This document shows positions 1-7,131 of a DNA stretch of 9,580 bases, piece by piece. The DNA comes from Anaerolineae bacterium (GTDB lineage Bacteria > Chloroflexota > Anaerolineae > Aggregatilineales > Aggregatilineaceae): contig JAFGJA010000186.1 of the NCBI GenBank assembly GCA_016929355.1, forward strand, positions 1 through 9,580. Reading direction: 5' to 3'. Position numbers and translations under genes: made by a program. Each line of letters begins with the position of its first letter. Position 1 is the stretch's first letter. Below the pieces are notes generated by a model, which made no database searches, was not told the origin of the DNA, and was given only the letters and a program-made list of their open reading frames with translations.

Positions 1-1
1 A

Positions 2-18
2 TTATTGATGGTCAATAA
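2..18. promoter_or_regulatory. Perfect 17-bp inverted repeat (possible operator or end of an upstream terminator)
   Basis: The sequence TTATTGA, 3 bp (TGG), TCAATAA is a perfect 7-bp dyad at the left edge of the window. It is AT-rich, not followed by a T-run, and its stem would be weak as RNA, so it looks more like a protein-binding dyad than a terminator. Its centre (position 10) lies 104 bp, close to ten helical turns, upstream of the centre of the second palindrome at 105-123. The half-sites of the two palindromes are not the same sequence, so a shared regulator is not shown. Confidence 0.3.
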
Positions 19-67
19 ATCCTTATCCCAAAGGCAATCAATTGGCGTGAGTATGTGGATAATTAAC

Positions 68-95
68 TTGACACTGTAACCTATCCTGCTATACG
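68..95 (+). promoter_or_regulatory. SigA/sigma70-type promoter for gene 1 and probably the transporter operon
   Basis: A perfect -35 hexamer TTGACA (68-73) is followed after 16 bp by TATACG (90-95), preceded by TG one base upstream (87-88), which gives an extended -10 element TGCTATACG. Transcription would start near position 102, leaving an untranslated leader of about 73 bases before the ATG at 176. This is the only convincing promoter in the window. The next downstream genes are closely spaced in the same direction, so it may drive the whole transporter operon. Confidence 0.65.
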
Positions 96-104
96 ATGGG
101 TGTT

Positions 105-123
105 ACTGATCACATTGATCAGT
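105..123. promoter_or_regulatory. 19-bp perfect palindrome at the transcription start (probable repressor operator)
   Basis: ACTGATCA, CAT, TGATCAGT is a perfect 8-bp inverted repeat with a 3-bp centre. It begins 10 bp after the -10 hexamer and so covers the predicted start of transcription. That is the classic place for a repressor that blocks initiation, which would fit substrate-induced control of an uptake operon. The TGATCA cores (107-112 and 116-121) are each self-palindromic and lie 9 bp apart, so the half-sites also read as direct repeats. The cognate regulator is not encoded in the window and its family cannot be named from the site alone. Confidence 0.55.
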
Positions 124-175
124 GTGCTTGAAACAAAGGGATTTTTTACGCATAGATTAGTTAGTTGGAGGCATA

Positions 176-679
176 ATGACCGACCAGGCGACCCAACGCC
201 CGGCCTTTAAAGGTCTGAAATGGCATCGTGAACCCTATTTTTCATTTTTTATACCACTCGATTGGACGGTGTTTGAGTGGGAAGATGACCGCCAGGGGGT
301 GCTCTATGGCCCATCGGCGGATGATGATCAGACAGTGTTTGCGGTTGATGTCAAAGAATTTGATTTTACTGTGACTGCGGACGACCTTGATGATGTGTAT
401 GATGGCTTTATCACCAGCATTCAGCAACTCCCCGATGTGAGTATCGAATCAAGCAATAAACGGGTCGCGGGGAAAATGGTCGCCCTCGAAGCCAAATATA
501 CCTTCACGGCGAATGACACCACGCGCAAGCGTTGGGTTCGTGTGTTGTATTATGGCCCGTGTCAGGTGGCGTTTACCGCCCAGGGCGCTACCCCTGAAAC
601 GTATGACTATTGGCTGCCCATGTTTTTTGAGGCCATGATGACCGCCAAAGTTCATGCGTCGATACCGAAAGATGCCTAA
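176..679 (+). CDS. Small soluble protein, probable PsbP/DUF1795-like (Mog1-type) fold, function unknown
   Basis: The 167-residue product has no signal peptide or membrane segment and is acidic. The pattern is that of the PsbP/Mog1p/DUF1795 alpha-beta sandwich: an opening strand with F-x-F-x-I-P-x-x-W (residues about 22-30), a strand through G-V-L-Y-G-P, a helix around residues 67-86, a G-x-x-x-x-x-L-E-A-K-Y strand near residue 100, a basic strand R-K-R-W-V-R-V-L-Y-Y, and a final helix ending in the P-M-F-F-E-A-M-M-T-A-K-V segment. The family call comes from this layout only and has moderate support. The ATG at 176 is set by TTGGAGG at 165-171. The gene sits directly behind the operator-controlled promoter and 126 bp ahead of the transporter, so it is probably co-regulated with it. 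No catalytic residue set is recognisable. A scaffold, binding or stress role would be a guess. Confidence 0.75.
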   Translation: MTDQATQRPAFKGLKWHREPYFSFFIPLDWTVFEWEDDRQGVLYGPSADDDQTVFAVDVKEFDFTVTADDLDDVYDGFITSIQQLPDVSIESSNKRVAGKMVALEAKYTFTANDTTRKRWVRVLYYGPCQVAFTAQGATPETYDYWLPMFFEAMMTAKVHASIPKDA

Positions 680-747
680 TCCGCATGTTGTGGCAGCATT
701 TTGTCTGCCCTTAAATAGATGTTTATCAAACCGAGGAGGTGATTATA

Positions 748-816
748 CTGGAAAATGCCTTAGCACGACCCTCTCGTGATCTGGTTAATTATGGAGGAAT
801 TTTACATGGAAAATAA
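748..816 (+). CDS. Possible 22-codon leader ORF ahead of the binding-protein gene
   Basis: GAGGAGGTGAT at 733-743 is an almost ideal match to the 3' end of 16S rRNA, better than the site of any annotated gene here, yet no ordinary gene starts behind it. Eight bases after its GGAGG core is an in-frame CTG (748) that opens 22 codons ending at TAA 814-816, overlapping the first codons of the binding-protein gene in another frame. Translation would end just past that gene's ribosome binding site, which would allow translational coupling. A GTG at 739 is in the same frame but lies inside the site itself. The peptide resembles nothing I recognise. The weak point is the CTG start. The site could instead be a ribosome standby site or chance. 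Confidence 0.2.
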   Translation: MENALARPSRDLVNYGGILHGK

Positions 817-2770
817 AGGTCTTTCTCGTAGATCATTTCTTAAGCTGGTCGCCGGTAGCACCGCAGCCGCTTTTGTGGCGTCGGCTGAACCGTTGGCGGC
901 GCTGGCGCAAGATGTGACATATAATGAAGCGCCGATGCTCGCGGAGTTGGTTGCGGCTGGCGAACTGCCGCCTGTCGCGGAACGTCTACCCAAGAATCCG
1001 CGCGTCATCAAGCCGTATAAAGAAATTGGCGAGTATGGCGGAACATGGCATCGTGCCTTCAAGGGTATCTCGGATCGTTGGGGACCGACCAAGTGCCAGG
1101 AAGAAATGGCAATCGAATGGTTCGCTCCCGATGAGACGACCGTTGAATTAGTGCCGGGCTTCGTTGCGGAATGGACCCAGAACGATGATGCTACCGAATT
1201 CACCTTCACCCTGCGCGATGGGTTGAAGTGGTCGGATGGTGCGCCGTTCACCACCGAAAATGTGGCGTTCTGGTACGAGTGGAACTATCTGGGCGAACTG
1301 GAAAACAAGCACTCTTTCCTGACTCCAGACGGTGTGGATATGGTCCTCGAAGTGATCGATGAACTGAGCTGGAAGGTGAGTTTCCACAAGCCGAATCCCT
1401 TGCTGCCGATCAGCATGGCGAAGAGCACCGGTGGTCCTCCCGGCGGCCCGTCGATGGCTGTGCCGTCGCACTATCTGAAGCAGTTCATTCCCGATCATCC
1501 CGATGGCAATCAGGACATGATCGATGCGGCTATCGAAGCGAACGGTGTGCAAGTCTGGCAGGACCTGTTTGGGACCGCCGGCGATATGCAGGGGCCGATT
1601 GCTTTCTGGTTCAAGAACCCCGAACTTCCGGTGATCAATGCCTGGAAAGCCGTCAATTTCCCGACGGATGATCCGTTTGTAATGGAACGCAACCCGTATT
1701 ACCACGCGGTTGATACCGAAGGCAACCAACTGCCCTACATTGATAAGATGGAACACGCCCTGTTTGATGACAATACGGTGCTGGACCTGTGGATCGCCCA
1801 AGGGCGCATCGACATGCAAAACCGCCACGTGTCATCGGCGAACTTCACGTTCTACAAGGAAAATGAAGAAGCGGGCGATTACCAGGTTGTGCTGTGGAAG
1901 AATGCGGCGACCTATGCGTATCATCCAAATATCAACCATGAAAAGTATGGCCCCTTGTTCGATACCCCGGCCTTCCGTGAAGCGCTGTCGATTGCCATCA
2001 ACCGTGAGGAAATCAACGACCTCATCTATGATGGGTTGCAGGAACCCCGGCAGGCGTCGCCCGTTTCCGGTTCACCCAATTTCGATCCCGAATTCGAAAC
2101 ACGTTGGACCGAGTACGATCCAGATAAGGCCAATGAGTTGCTTGACGGTATCGGGCTGACCGAACGTGATGGTGAGGGCTTCCGTATGTGGAATGGCGAA
2201 ACGATTTCGTTCAACATCATGCACCGCTTCCCCACTGGCGATCCCCAGGCTGACGAAGCCCAGCTCGTTGAGAACTACTGGCGCGCTATCGGTTTGAAAG
2301 TCGGTCAGGACCTCGTTGAGCGTTCGCTGTACGAAGAACGCTGCGAAAACGGCGATGTGGAAGTCGGCGTTTGGGGCGTGGACCGCAGTTCAATCGTGAT
2401 GGCCGATCCGGGACGTTATCTGGGGTGGGTTGATGATGGTCCGTGGGCCCCGCTCTACGGTCACTGGGGCGATCCTAGCTCGGTTCTCAAGAAGGTTGAG
2501 CCGCCGGATGATCACCCGATCAAGGAAATTTGGCGTTTGTGGTCAGAAGTCCAGGCCGAACCGGATGAAGCGACCCGTAATGCGCTCTTCCAGAAAATTA
2601 TGGACATCCACAAAGAACATCCCTGGCAGATCGGTAGTGTTGGCGAAGCGCCGGCGATCTTCATTGTCAGCAACCGCTTTGGCAATATGATGCCGAACTT
2701 CATCGTTGACGACACGTTGCGCGGTCAGGGCTTGATCATGCCTTGCCAGTGCTATATCAAACAAGCGTAA
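806..2770 (+). CDS. Family 5 (peptide/oligosaccharide type) ABC transporter substrate-binding protein, Tat-exported
   Basis: This is the extracytoplasmic receptor of the importer encoded downstream. The ATG at 806 is chosen because GGAGGA lies 7 bases upstream (793-798) and because it gives a textbook Tat signal: S7-R-R-S-F-L-K13, a hydrophobic stretch at about residues 14-27, and an A-x-A cleavage site, A-L-A34 before Q35. Earlier in-frame GTG (776) and ATG (791) codons only add residues before this signal. There is no lipobox cysteine, so the mature protein should not be a lipoprotein. The SBP_bac_5 signature region with L-R-D-G-L-K-W-S-D-G (residues 136-145) is clear, as are later family features such as the F-R-E-A-L-S-I-A-I-N-R stretch. 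At 654 residues it is about 100 longer than DppA or OppA. Substrate unknown: peptides are the family default, but related long forms carry oligosaccharides. Confidence 0.93.
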   Translation: MENKGLSRRSFLKLVAGSTAAAFVASAEPLAALAQDVTYNEAPMLAELVAAGELPPVAERLPKNPRVIKPYKEIGEYGGTWHRAFKGISDRWGPTKCQEEMAIEWFAPDETTVELVPGFVAEWTQNDDATEFTFTLRDGLKWSDGAPFTTENVAFWYEWNYLGELENKHSFLTPDGVDMVLEVIDELSWKVSFHKPNPLLPISMAKSTGGPPGGPSMAVPSHYLKQFIPDHPDGNQDMIDAAIEANGVQVWQDLFGTAGDMQGPIAFWFKNPELPVINAWKAVNFPTDDPFVMERNPYYHAVDTEGNQLPYIDKMEHALFDDNTVLDLWIAQGRIDMQNRHVSSANFTFYKENEEAGDYQVVLWKNAATYAYHPNINHEKYGPLFDTPAFREALSIAINREEINDLIYDGLQEPRQASPVSGSPNFDPEFETRWTEYDPDKANELLDGIGLTERDGEGFRMWNGETISFNIMHRFPTGDPQADEAQLVENYWRAIGLKVGQDLVERSLYEERCENGDVEVGVWGVDRSSIVMADPGRYLGWVDDGPWAPLYGHWGDPSSVLKKVEPPDDHPIKEIWRLWSEVQAEPDEATRNALFQKIMDIHKEHPWQIGSVGEAPAIFIVSNRFGNMMPNFIVDDTLRGQGLIMPCQCYIKQA

Positions 2771-2783
2771 TCCAGACTCAACA

Positions 2784-2808
2784 CGCAGGGGGGCTATGCT
2801 CCCCTGCG
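2784..2808 (+). terminator. Strong intercistronic stem-loop between binding protein and permeases
   Basis: CGCAGGGGGG and CTCCCCTGCG form a 10-bp GC-rich stem with a single G-U pair around a 5-base loop (CTATG), which can close by one more C-G pair. What follows (ACTTATTTAG) is only mildly T-rich, so this is at best a leaky terminator. Such elements after binding-protein genes commonly lower permease expression or protect the upstream mRNA end from exonucleases, which yields an excess of binding protein over membrane components. That role is inferred here from position and structure. Confidence 0.6.
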
Positions 2809-2833
2809 ACTTATTTAGAAAAAGGTGTGCGCC

Positions 2834-3817
2834 GTGATTCAGTTTATCATCCGCCGTACCATGATGGCCGCCGCAACCATTGCCTTGATCTCGGTTGTGA
2901 GCTTTATCATCATCCAACTACCACCGGGCGATTTTTTGACTTCTTATGTGGCGACTCTGTCGCAGCAAGGTGACACGATTCCAGAGGAAGCGGTGACTGC
3001 TTTGCGTGAAGCCTATGGCCTGGGCGAACCGATTTATATCCAATACTATAAATGGATTTCCGGTGTGGTGCAGGGCGATTTTGGTCAATCGTTAGAATGG
3101 GGTGTCCCGGTTAATACGCTCATTTGGGACCGGCTGCGTATGACGCTCGCGGTTAGTGCTTCGAGCATCTTATTTGTGTGGACCGTTGCCATCCCAATTG
3201 GTGTGTTTTCGGCAACCAATCAATATTCGCTTGCCGATTATTTTTTCACGTTCTTAGGTTTTTTGGGATTAGCCATTCCAAACTTTTTACTGGCTCTCAT
3301 CCTGATGTGGATTGGATTTTCCTGGTTTGACCAGGATGTTGGCGGATTGTATTCGCCTGAATACCAAAACGCTCCCTGGAGTATGGCGAAATTTATAGAC
3401 TTATTGAGTCATCTTTGGATTCCGATGGTTGTGGCCGGGACTTCGGGCACGGCTGGGCTGATCCGTACTATGCGGGCCAATATGCTGGATGAGATCAATC
3501 AGCCGTATGTGGAAACTGCTCGCGCCAAGGGTTTGAGCGAACTGCGTCTGATCTGGAAATATCCGGTGCGGGTGGCGCTCAATCCATTCATCAGCACCGT
3601 TGGGTATGCTCTGCCGGAGTTGATCGGCGGTGTAACAATCGTGGCGGTGGTGCTTAATCTGCCCACGATTGGACCGTTATTGCTGCGCGCGCTGCTCTCC
3701 CAGGATATGTATCTGGCGGGGATTATTCTGATGCTGCTCAGTATTTTGACGGTGTTGGGTACGTTCATCTCCGACATTCTTCTGGCTATCTTTGACCCGC
3801 GTATTCGGCTTGAATAA
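2834..3817 (+). CDS. ABC transporter permease, OppB/DppB family
   Basis: This is one of the two membrane subunits forming the translocation channel. The 327-residue protein begins M-I-Q-F-I-I-R-R and runs into the first membrane segment (about residues 12-29), as is usual in OppB/DppB. The P-P-G-D-F loop and the G-D-F-G-Q-S-L motif before the second segment are also family-typical. The cytoplasmic EAA loop that docks on the ATPase spans about residues 225-252 (Y-V-E-T-A-R-A-K-G-L). The protein ends F-D-P-R-I-R-L-E, matching the family C-terminus and usual length. The start is a GTG. I prefer 2834, six bases after AAGGTG (2822-2827), over the GTG at 2825, which lies within that site. It is the first gene after the stem-loop and is followed by the partner permease after 10 bp. 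Confidence 0.93.
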   Translation: MIQFIIRRTMMAAATIALISVVSFIIIQLPPGDFLTSYVATLSQQGDTIPEEAVTALREAYGLGEPIYIQYYKWISGVVQGDFGQSLEWGVPVNTLIWDRLRMTLAVSASSILFVWTVAIPIGVFSATNQYSLADYFFTFLGFLGLAIPNFLLALILMWIGFSWFDQDVGGLYSPEYQNAPWSMAKFIDLLSHLWIPMVVAGTSGTAGLIRTMRANMLDEINQPYVETARAKGLSELRLIWKYPVRVALNPFISTVGYALPELIGGVTIVAVVLNLPTIGPLLLRALLSQDMYLAGIILMLLSILTVLGTFISDILLAIFDPRIRLE

Positions 3818-3827
3818 GGAACTCGTG

Positions 3828-5003
3828 ATGGATAATACTGCAAAATCTTTAGAAAATGGAAACGCTTTGCCTCCAGATTTGGCAGGGGTAAACGACGAGA
3901 TACCTTATGAAGAATTGTCGATTGCAACGCCTGGGCAGTTGATGTGGTGGAAGTTTCGCAAACACCGCATTGCGATGATCAGTGTTGTGGTGCTGGCGAT
4001 TATGTATTTCATGGCGTTTTTTGCCGGTTTTTTCACACCTTACGATCCCAATGAATTCGACGCTTCCTATAAATATGTGCCGCCGATGCACATTACGTTT
4101 ACGGATGAAAATGGCGATTTTACGTGGCGGCCTGGGGTACGCGGTCTGATCGAAGAGCGTGACCCGGAAACGCTGCGCCGCTCTTACAACGAGGACCCTG
4201 ATACCTGGTATCCGATCAATTTTTTCGTCAAAGGGTATGAATACAAACTGCTGTGGTTGTTCAAAACGGATATTCATCTCTTTGGACTGGGTGAAGAAGC
4301 TGGTGAACAGCCCTATTTCTTGTTGGGATCAGACCGGCTGGGCCGTGATATGTTTTCGCGTATTGTCCAGGGCGGCCAAATCTCGTTGTCGATTGGGTTG
4401 GTTAGCGTCTTTCTGAGTTTGCTGTTGGGAATCGTGTTGGGGGGTGTGTCGGGGTACTATGGCGGTTGGGTGGATAACCTGATCCAACGGACCATCGAAT
4501 TCATTCGTTCAATCCCGACATTACCGCTTTGGATGGCTTTAAGCGCGGCGTTACCTCCTGACTGGCCCCAAACCCAGCGCTATTTTGGCATCACGATCAT
4601 CCTGTCGATGATCGGTTGGACATCGTTAGGGCGGCAGGTACGCGGGCGGTTTTTGGCGCTGCGTAACGAGGACTTTGTGTTATCGGCCCGGTTGACCGGC
4701 GCGCGCGATATGCGGGTCATTATACGCCATATGGTCCCGTCGTTTACGAGCCATATTATCGCCTCGCTCACGCTGTCCATTCCCGGAATTATCCTGGCCG
4801 AGACATCACTCAGTTTTCTTGGTCTGGGCTTGCGCCAGCCGGTGATTAGCTGGGGGGTGTTGTTGCAGGAAGCGCAAAATGTGCGCACAGTGGCCCTGGC
4901 TCCCTGGCTGATGATCCCTGGTCTGGCTGTCGTGATGGCAGTGTTAGCCTTTAACTTCTTGGGCGATGGCTTGCGTGACGCTGCCGATCCCTTCAACCGC
5001 TAG
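3828..5003 (+). CDS. ABC transporter permease, OppC/DppC family, with long extracytoplasmic insert
   Basis: This is the second membrane subunit of the channel. A cytoplasmic N-terminus of about 47 residues leads into membrane segment 1 (about 48-69). The family motif L-G-S-D-R-L-G-R-D is at 166-174 and is followed by the core membrane segments and an EAA loop (L-S-A-R-L-T-G-A-R-D region). The end, G-D-G-L-R-D-A-x-D-P, is typical of OppC. It has 391 residues against roughly 280-300 for ordinary OppC/DppC. The extra length lies in the N-terminus and in a loop of about 95 residues between segment 1 and the LGSD motif, rich in W, Y, P and acidic residues. That loop faces the outside, where the binding protein docks. 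The ATG at 3828 has AAGGA 7 bases upstream (3816-3820), overlapping the stop of the previous gene. Confidence 0.92.
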   Translation: MDNTAKSLENGNALPPDLAGVNDEIPYEELSIATPGQLMWWKFRKHRIAMISVVVLAIMYFMAFFAGFFTPYDPNEFDASYKYVPPMHITFTDENGDFTWRPGVRGLIEERDPETLRRSYNEDPDTWYPINFFVKGYEYKLLWLFKTDIHLFGLGEEAGEQPYFLLGSDRLGRDMFSRIVQGGQISLSIGLVSVFLSLLLGIVLGGVSGYYGGWVDNLIQRTIEFIRSIPTLPLWMALSAALPPDWPQTQRYFGITIILSMIGWTSLGRQVRGRFLALRNEDFVLSARLTGARDMRVIIRHMVPSFTSHIIASLTLSIPGIILAETSLSFLGLGLRQPVISWGVLLQEAQNVRTVALAPWLMIPGLAVVMAVLAFNFLGDGLRDAADPFNR

Positions 5004-5013
5004 GAGGCGTGTA

Positions 5014-6036
5014 ATGACGAAGCAAGATGTATTGTTGGAAGTTAACGACCTCCACGTCCAGTTCTTCTTGACTGAAGGGACGATTCAGGCGGTTGATGGA
5101 GTCAGTTTTACGCTTGAATCGGGTAAAACATTGGGGATTGTGGGGGAAAGCGGGTGCGGTAAAAGTGTGACGGCACGCGCCATCTTGAACATGATCCGGC
5201 ATCCGGGACGCATCACGGGGGGCGAAGTCGTCTATCATGGGCGGGCGGATGGCCCGGTCTATGTGACGGAATTGGACCCCGCCAGCGCTGAGATGCGTCA
5301 GATTCGGTGGGGTGAGATCGCCATGATCTTTCAGGAACCGATGACCTCACTCAGCCCGGTGCATACCATTGGCAACCAAATGCTTGAGGCGATCCGGTTA
5401 CACGAGAATGTATCAAAAAGCGAGGCGATTGCGCGCTCAATTGACTTATTGGAGCGTGTGGGTTTGCCCAAACCAAGCGATCTACTGTATCGTTACCGGC
5501 ATGAATTAAGTGGTGGGATGCGGCAGCGTGTGATGATTGCCATGGCGTTATCGTGCAATCCCAAATTGTTGATCGCGGATGAGCCAACGACGGCGCTTGA
5601 CGTGACGACTCAGGCGCAGATTCTTGATCTGATGCGCGATTTGCAAGCTGAGTTTGGCATGGCAATTATGTTCATTACCCATAACCTCGGTGTGATCGCG
5701 GAAATGGCCGATGATGTGGTTGTGATGTACCTGGGCAAAGAAGTCGAAGTCGCTGACGTGGATACGATCTTTTATGGGGCGGCCCATCCGTATACACAGG
5801 CGCTCTTGCGATCCATCCCCCGGCATGACCGGGCGGTTGATCGGTTGGCAACGATTTCCGGTAATGTGCCCGATCCCTCCGCTATTCCGGCAGGGTGTGC
5901 ATTTCATCCGCGCTGCCCGCATTTTGACCGGCAAAAATGTGATAATCTCACACTGGATCGAGTGGGCGAGACGCAGTGGGTGCGGTGCGCGCGTGTCCAT
6001 GAAATCAATTCCCATCTGGCGACGGAGCAAGACTAA
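5014..6036 (+). CDS. ABC transporter ATP-binding protein, OppD/DppD family
   Basis: One of the two ATPases that power uptake, acting on the cytoplasmic face. All nucleotide-binding motifs are intact in the 340-residue product: Walker A G44-E-S-G-C-G-K-S51, Q-loop Q107 in F-Q-E-P-M-T-S-L, signature L-S-G-G-M-R-Q-R (165-172), Walker B L-L-I-A-D-E-P ending at P191, and H-loop H223. The C-terminal oligo/dipeptide transporter extension carries four cysteines, C295, C301, C309 and C325. In this family these are associated with an iron-sulfur cluster. Choosing ATG 5014 follows from AGGAGG at 5002-5007, which overlaps the TAG stop of the permease gene; an upstream in-frame start lies inside that gene. 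The tight spacing indicates translational coupling. Confidence 0.95.
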   Translation: MTKQDVLLEVNDLHVQFFLTEGTIQAVDGVSFTLESGKTLGIVGESGCGKSVTARAILNMIRHPGRITGGEVVYHGRADGPVYVTELDPASAEMRQIRWGEIAMIFQEPMTSLSPVHTIGNQMLEAIRLHENVSKSEAIARSIDLLERVGLPKPSDLLYRYRHELSGGMRQRVMIAMALSCNPKLLIADEPTTALDVTTQAQILDLMRDLQAEFGMAIMFITHNLGVIAEMADDVVVMYLGKEVEVADVDTIFYGAAHPYTQALLRSIPRHDRAVDRLATISGNVPDPSAIPAGCAFHPRCPHFDRQKCDNLTLDRVGETQWVRCARVHEINSHLATEQD

Positions 6037-6038
6037 CC

Positions 6039-7091
6039 ATGACAGTGGCAAATGACAGCATAGTAAATACCAACGTAATAACTGACAATAACGTATTGTT
6101 ACGGGTAAATGACCTGAAAATGCACTTCCCCATCTACAGCCGGGGCATTTTCAGGCGGTATGTGACTAATTACGTGCGCGCTGTTGATGGGGTTGATTTC
6201 TTCATTCGTCGTGGCGAGGTACTCGGTTTGGTGGGTGAGAGTGGTTGTGGCAAAACAACCACCGGGCGTGTGATTTTGCGCGCTTATGATCCCACGTCGG
6301 GCGAAATCATTTTTAATGATGATGATTTGGGGCCAGTCGATCTGGCGCGCCTGTCGCGCGAAGAAATGCGCCCGATCTGGCGTAACATCCAGTTGATCTT
6401 TCAAGACCCCTATTCATCGCTCAATCCCCGCATGACGCTGGAGCAGATTGTGGGCGAGCCATTGCGTAACTATGATACTCTGTCTCGTAGTGAATTGCGG
6501 GATCGTGTGGCGGAGTTGCTTGGCTTGGTGGGGCTGCGGCCCGAATATATGTCGCGCTATCCCCATGCGTTTAGTGGGGGGCAGCGCCAACGTATCGGTG
6601 TGGCTCGCGCGCTAGCACTCAATCCGCAGTTGATCATCTGTGACGAGCCGGTTTCGGCGCTTGACGTGTCGGTCCAGGCCCAGGTGTTGAATCTGTTGCA
6701 AGATTTGCAGAAGCAGTTCAACTTGACTTATCTGTTCATCTCGCACGATCTGAGCGTGGTACGCCATCTCAGCCACCGCATCGCTGTGATGTATGTTGGT
6801 AAAATTGTCGAGATCGCGGCGACTGAAAAATTGTTTACAGATATTCAACATCCCTATACGGCGGCGCTGCTTTCATCTGCGCCCACGCCTGATCCCAGAG
6901 CCAAACGGGTGCGTGTGCCATTGGAAGGTGATGTGCCCGATCCGTCAAATCCGCCGAGTGGATGCTATTTCCATCCGCGCTGCCGGTTTGCGACGGAGCA
7001 ATGCAGCCAGGAAACGCCCGTATTGCGTGAGATCAAGCCGGATCACTGGGTAAGCTGCCATCACGCGGACACTCTATCACTTAATGTCTGA
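6039..7091 (+). CDS. ABC transporter ATP-binding protein, OppF/DppF family
   Basis: The second ATPase of the pair, 350 residues, starting 2 bases after the stop of the first. Motifs are complete: Walker A G66-E-S-G-C-G-K-T73, Q-loop Q122 in F-Q-D-P-Y-S-S-L-N-P, signature F-S-G-G-Q-R-Q-R (178-185), Walker B L-I-I-C-D-E-P ending at P204, D-loop S-A-L-D-V-S (206-211) and H-loop H236. The longer insert before Walker A and the F-Q-D-P-Y-S-S-L-N-P sequence separate OppF/DppF from OppD/DppD. The C-terminal extension again has four cysteines (309, 315, 322, 340). The ribosome binding site is weak (GGAG, 11 bases before the ATG), so translation probably depends on coupling with the gene in front. Confidence 0.95.
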   Translation: MTVANDSIVNTNVITDNNVLLRVNDLKMHFPIYSRGIFRRYVTNYVRAVDGVDFFIRRGEVLGLVGESGCGKTTTGRVILRAYDPTSGEIIFNDDDLGPVDLARLSREEMRPIWRNIQLIFQDPYSSLNPRMTLEQIVGEPLRNYDTLSRSELRDRVAELLGLVGLRPEYMSRYPHAFSGGQRQRIGVARALALNPQLIICDEPVSALDVSVQAQVLNLLQDLQKQFNLTYLFISHDLSVVRHLSHRIAVMYVGKIVEIAATEKLFTDIQHPYTAALLSSAPTPDPRAKRVRVPLEGDVPDPSNPPSGCYFHPRCRFATEQCSQETPVLREIKPDHWVSCHHADTLSLNV

Positions 7092-7131
7092 TCGCATTTT
7101 GCCCTAAAAAAGCATCATTGGAGCCATCATC

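Noticed and set aside
692..709. GGCAG / CTGCC hairpin just after the first gene as a terminator
   Set aside because: Only 5 bp of stem with an 8-base loop and no T-run after it, so it is too weak to call.
688..717. Possible promoter TTGTGG, 17 bp, TTAAAT before the binding-protein gene
   Set aside because: Both hexamers are poor matches and there is no extended -10 element. Read-through from the promoter at 68-95 is enough to explain expression.
776..805. Upstream in-frame starts (GTG 776, ATG 791) for the binding protein
   Set aside because: They lack well-placed ribosome binding sites and would add residues before a Tat signal that is already complete from the ATG at 806.
802..1828. Long minus-strand open frames opposite the binding-protein gene
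   Set aside because: They lie opposite a clearly coding gene, have no ribosome binding site and give low-complexity, R/P/S-rich products typical of antisense shadows.
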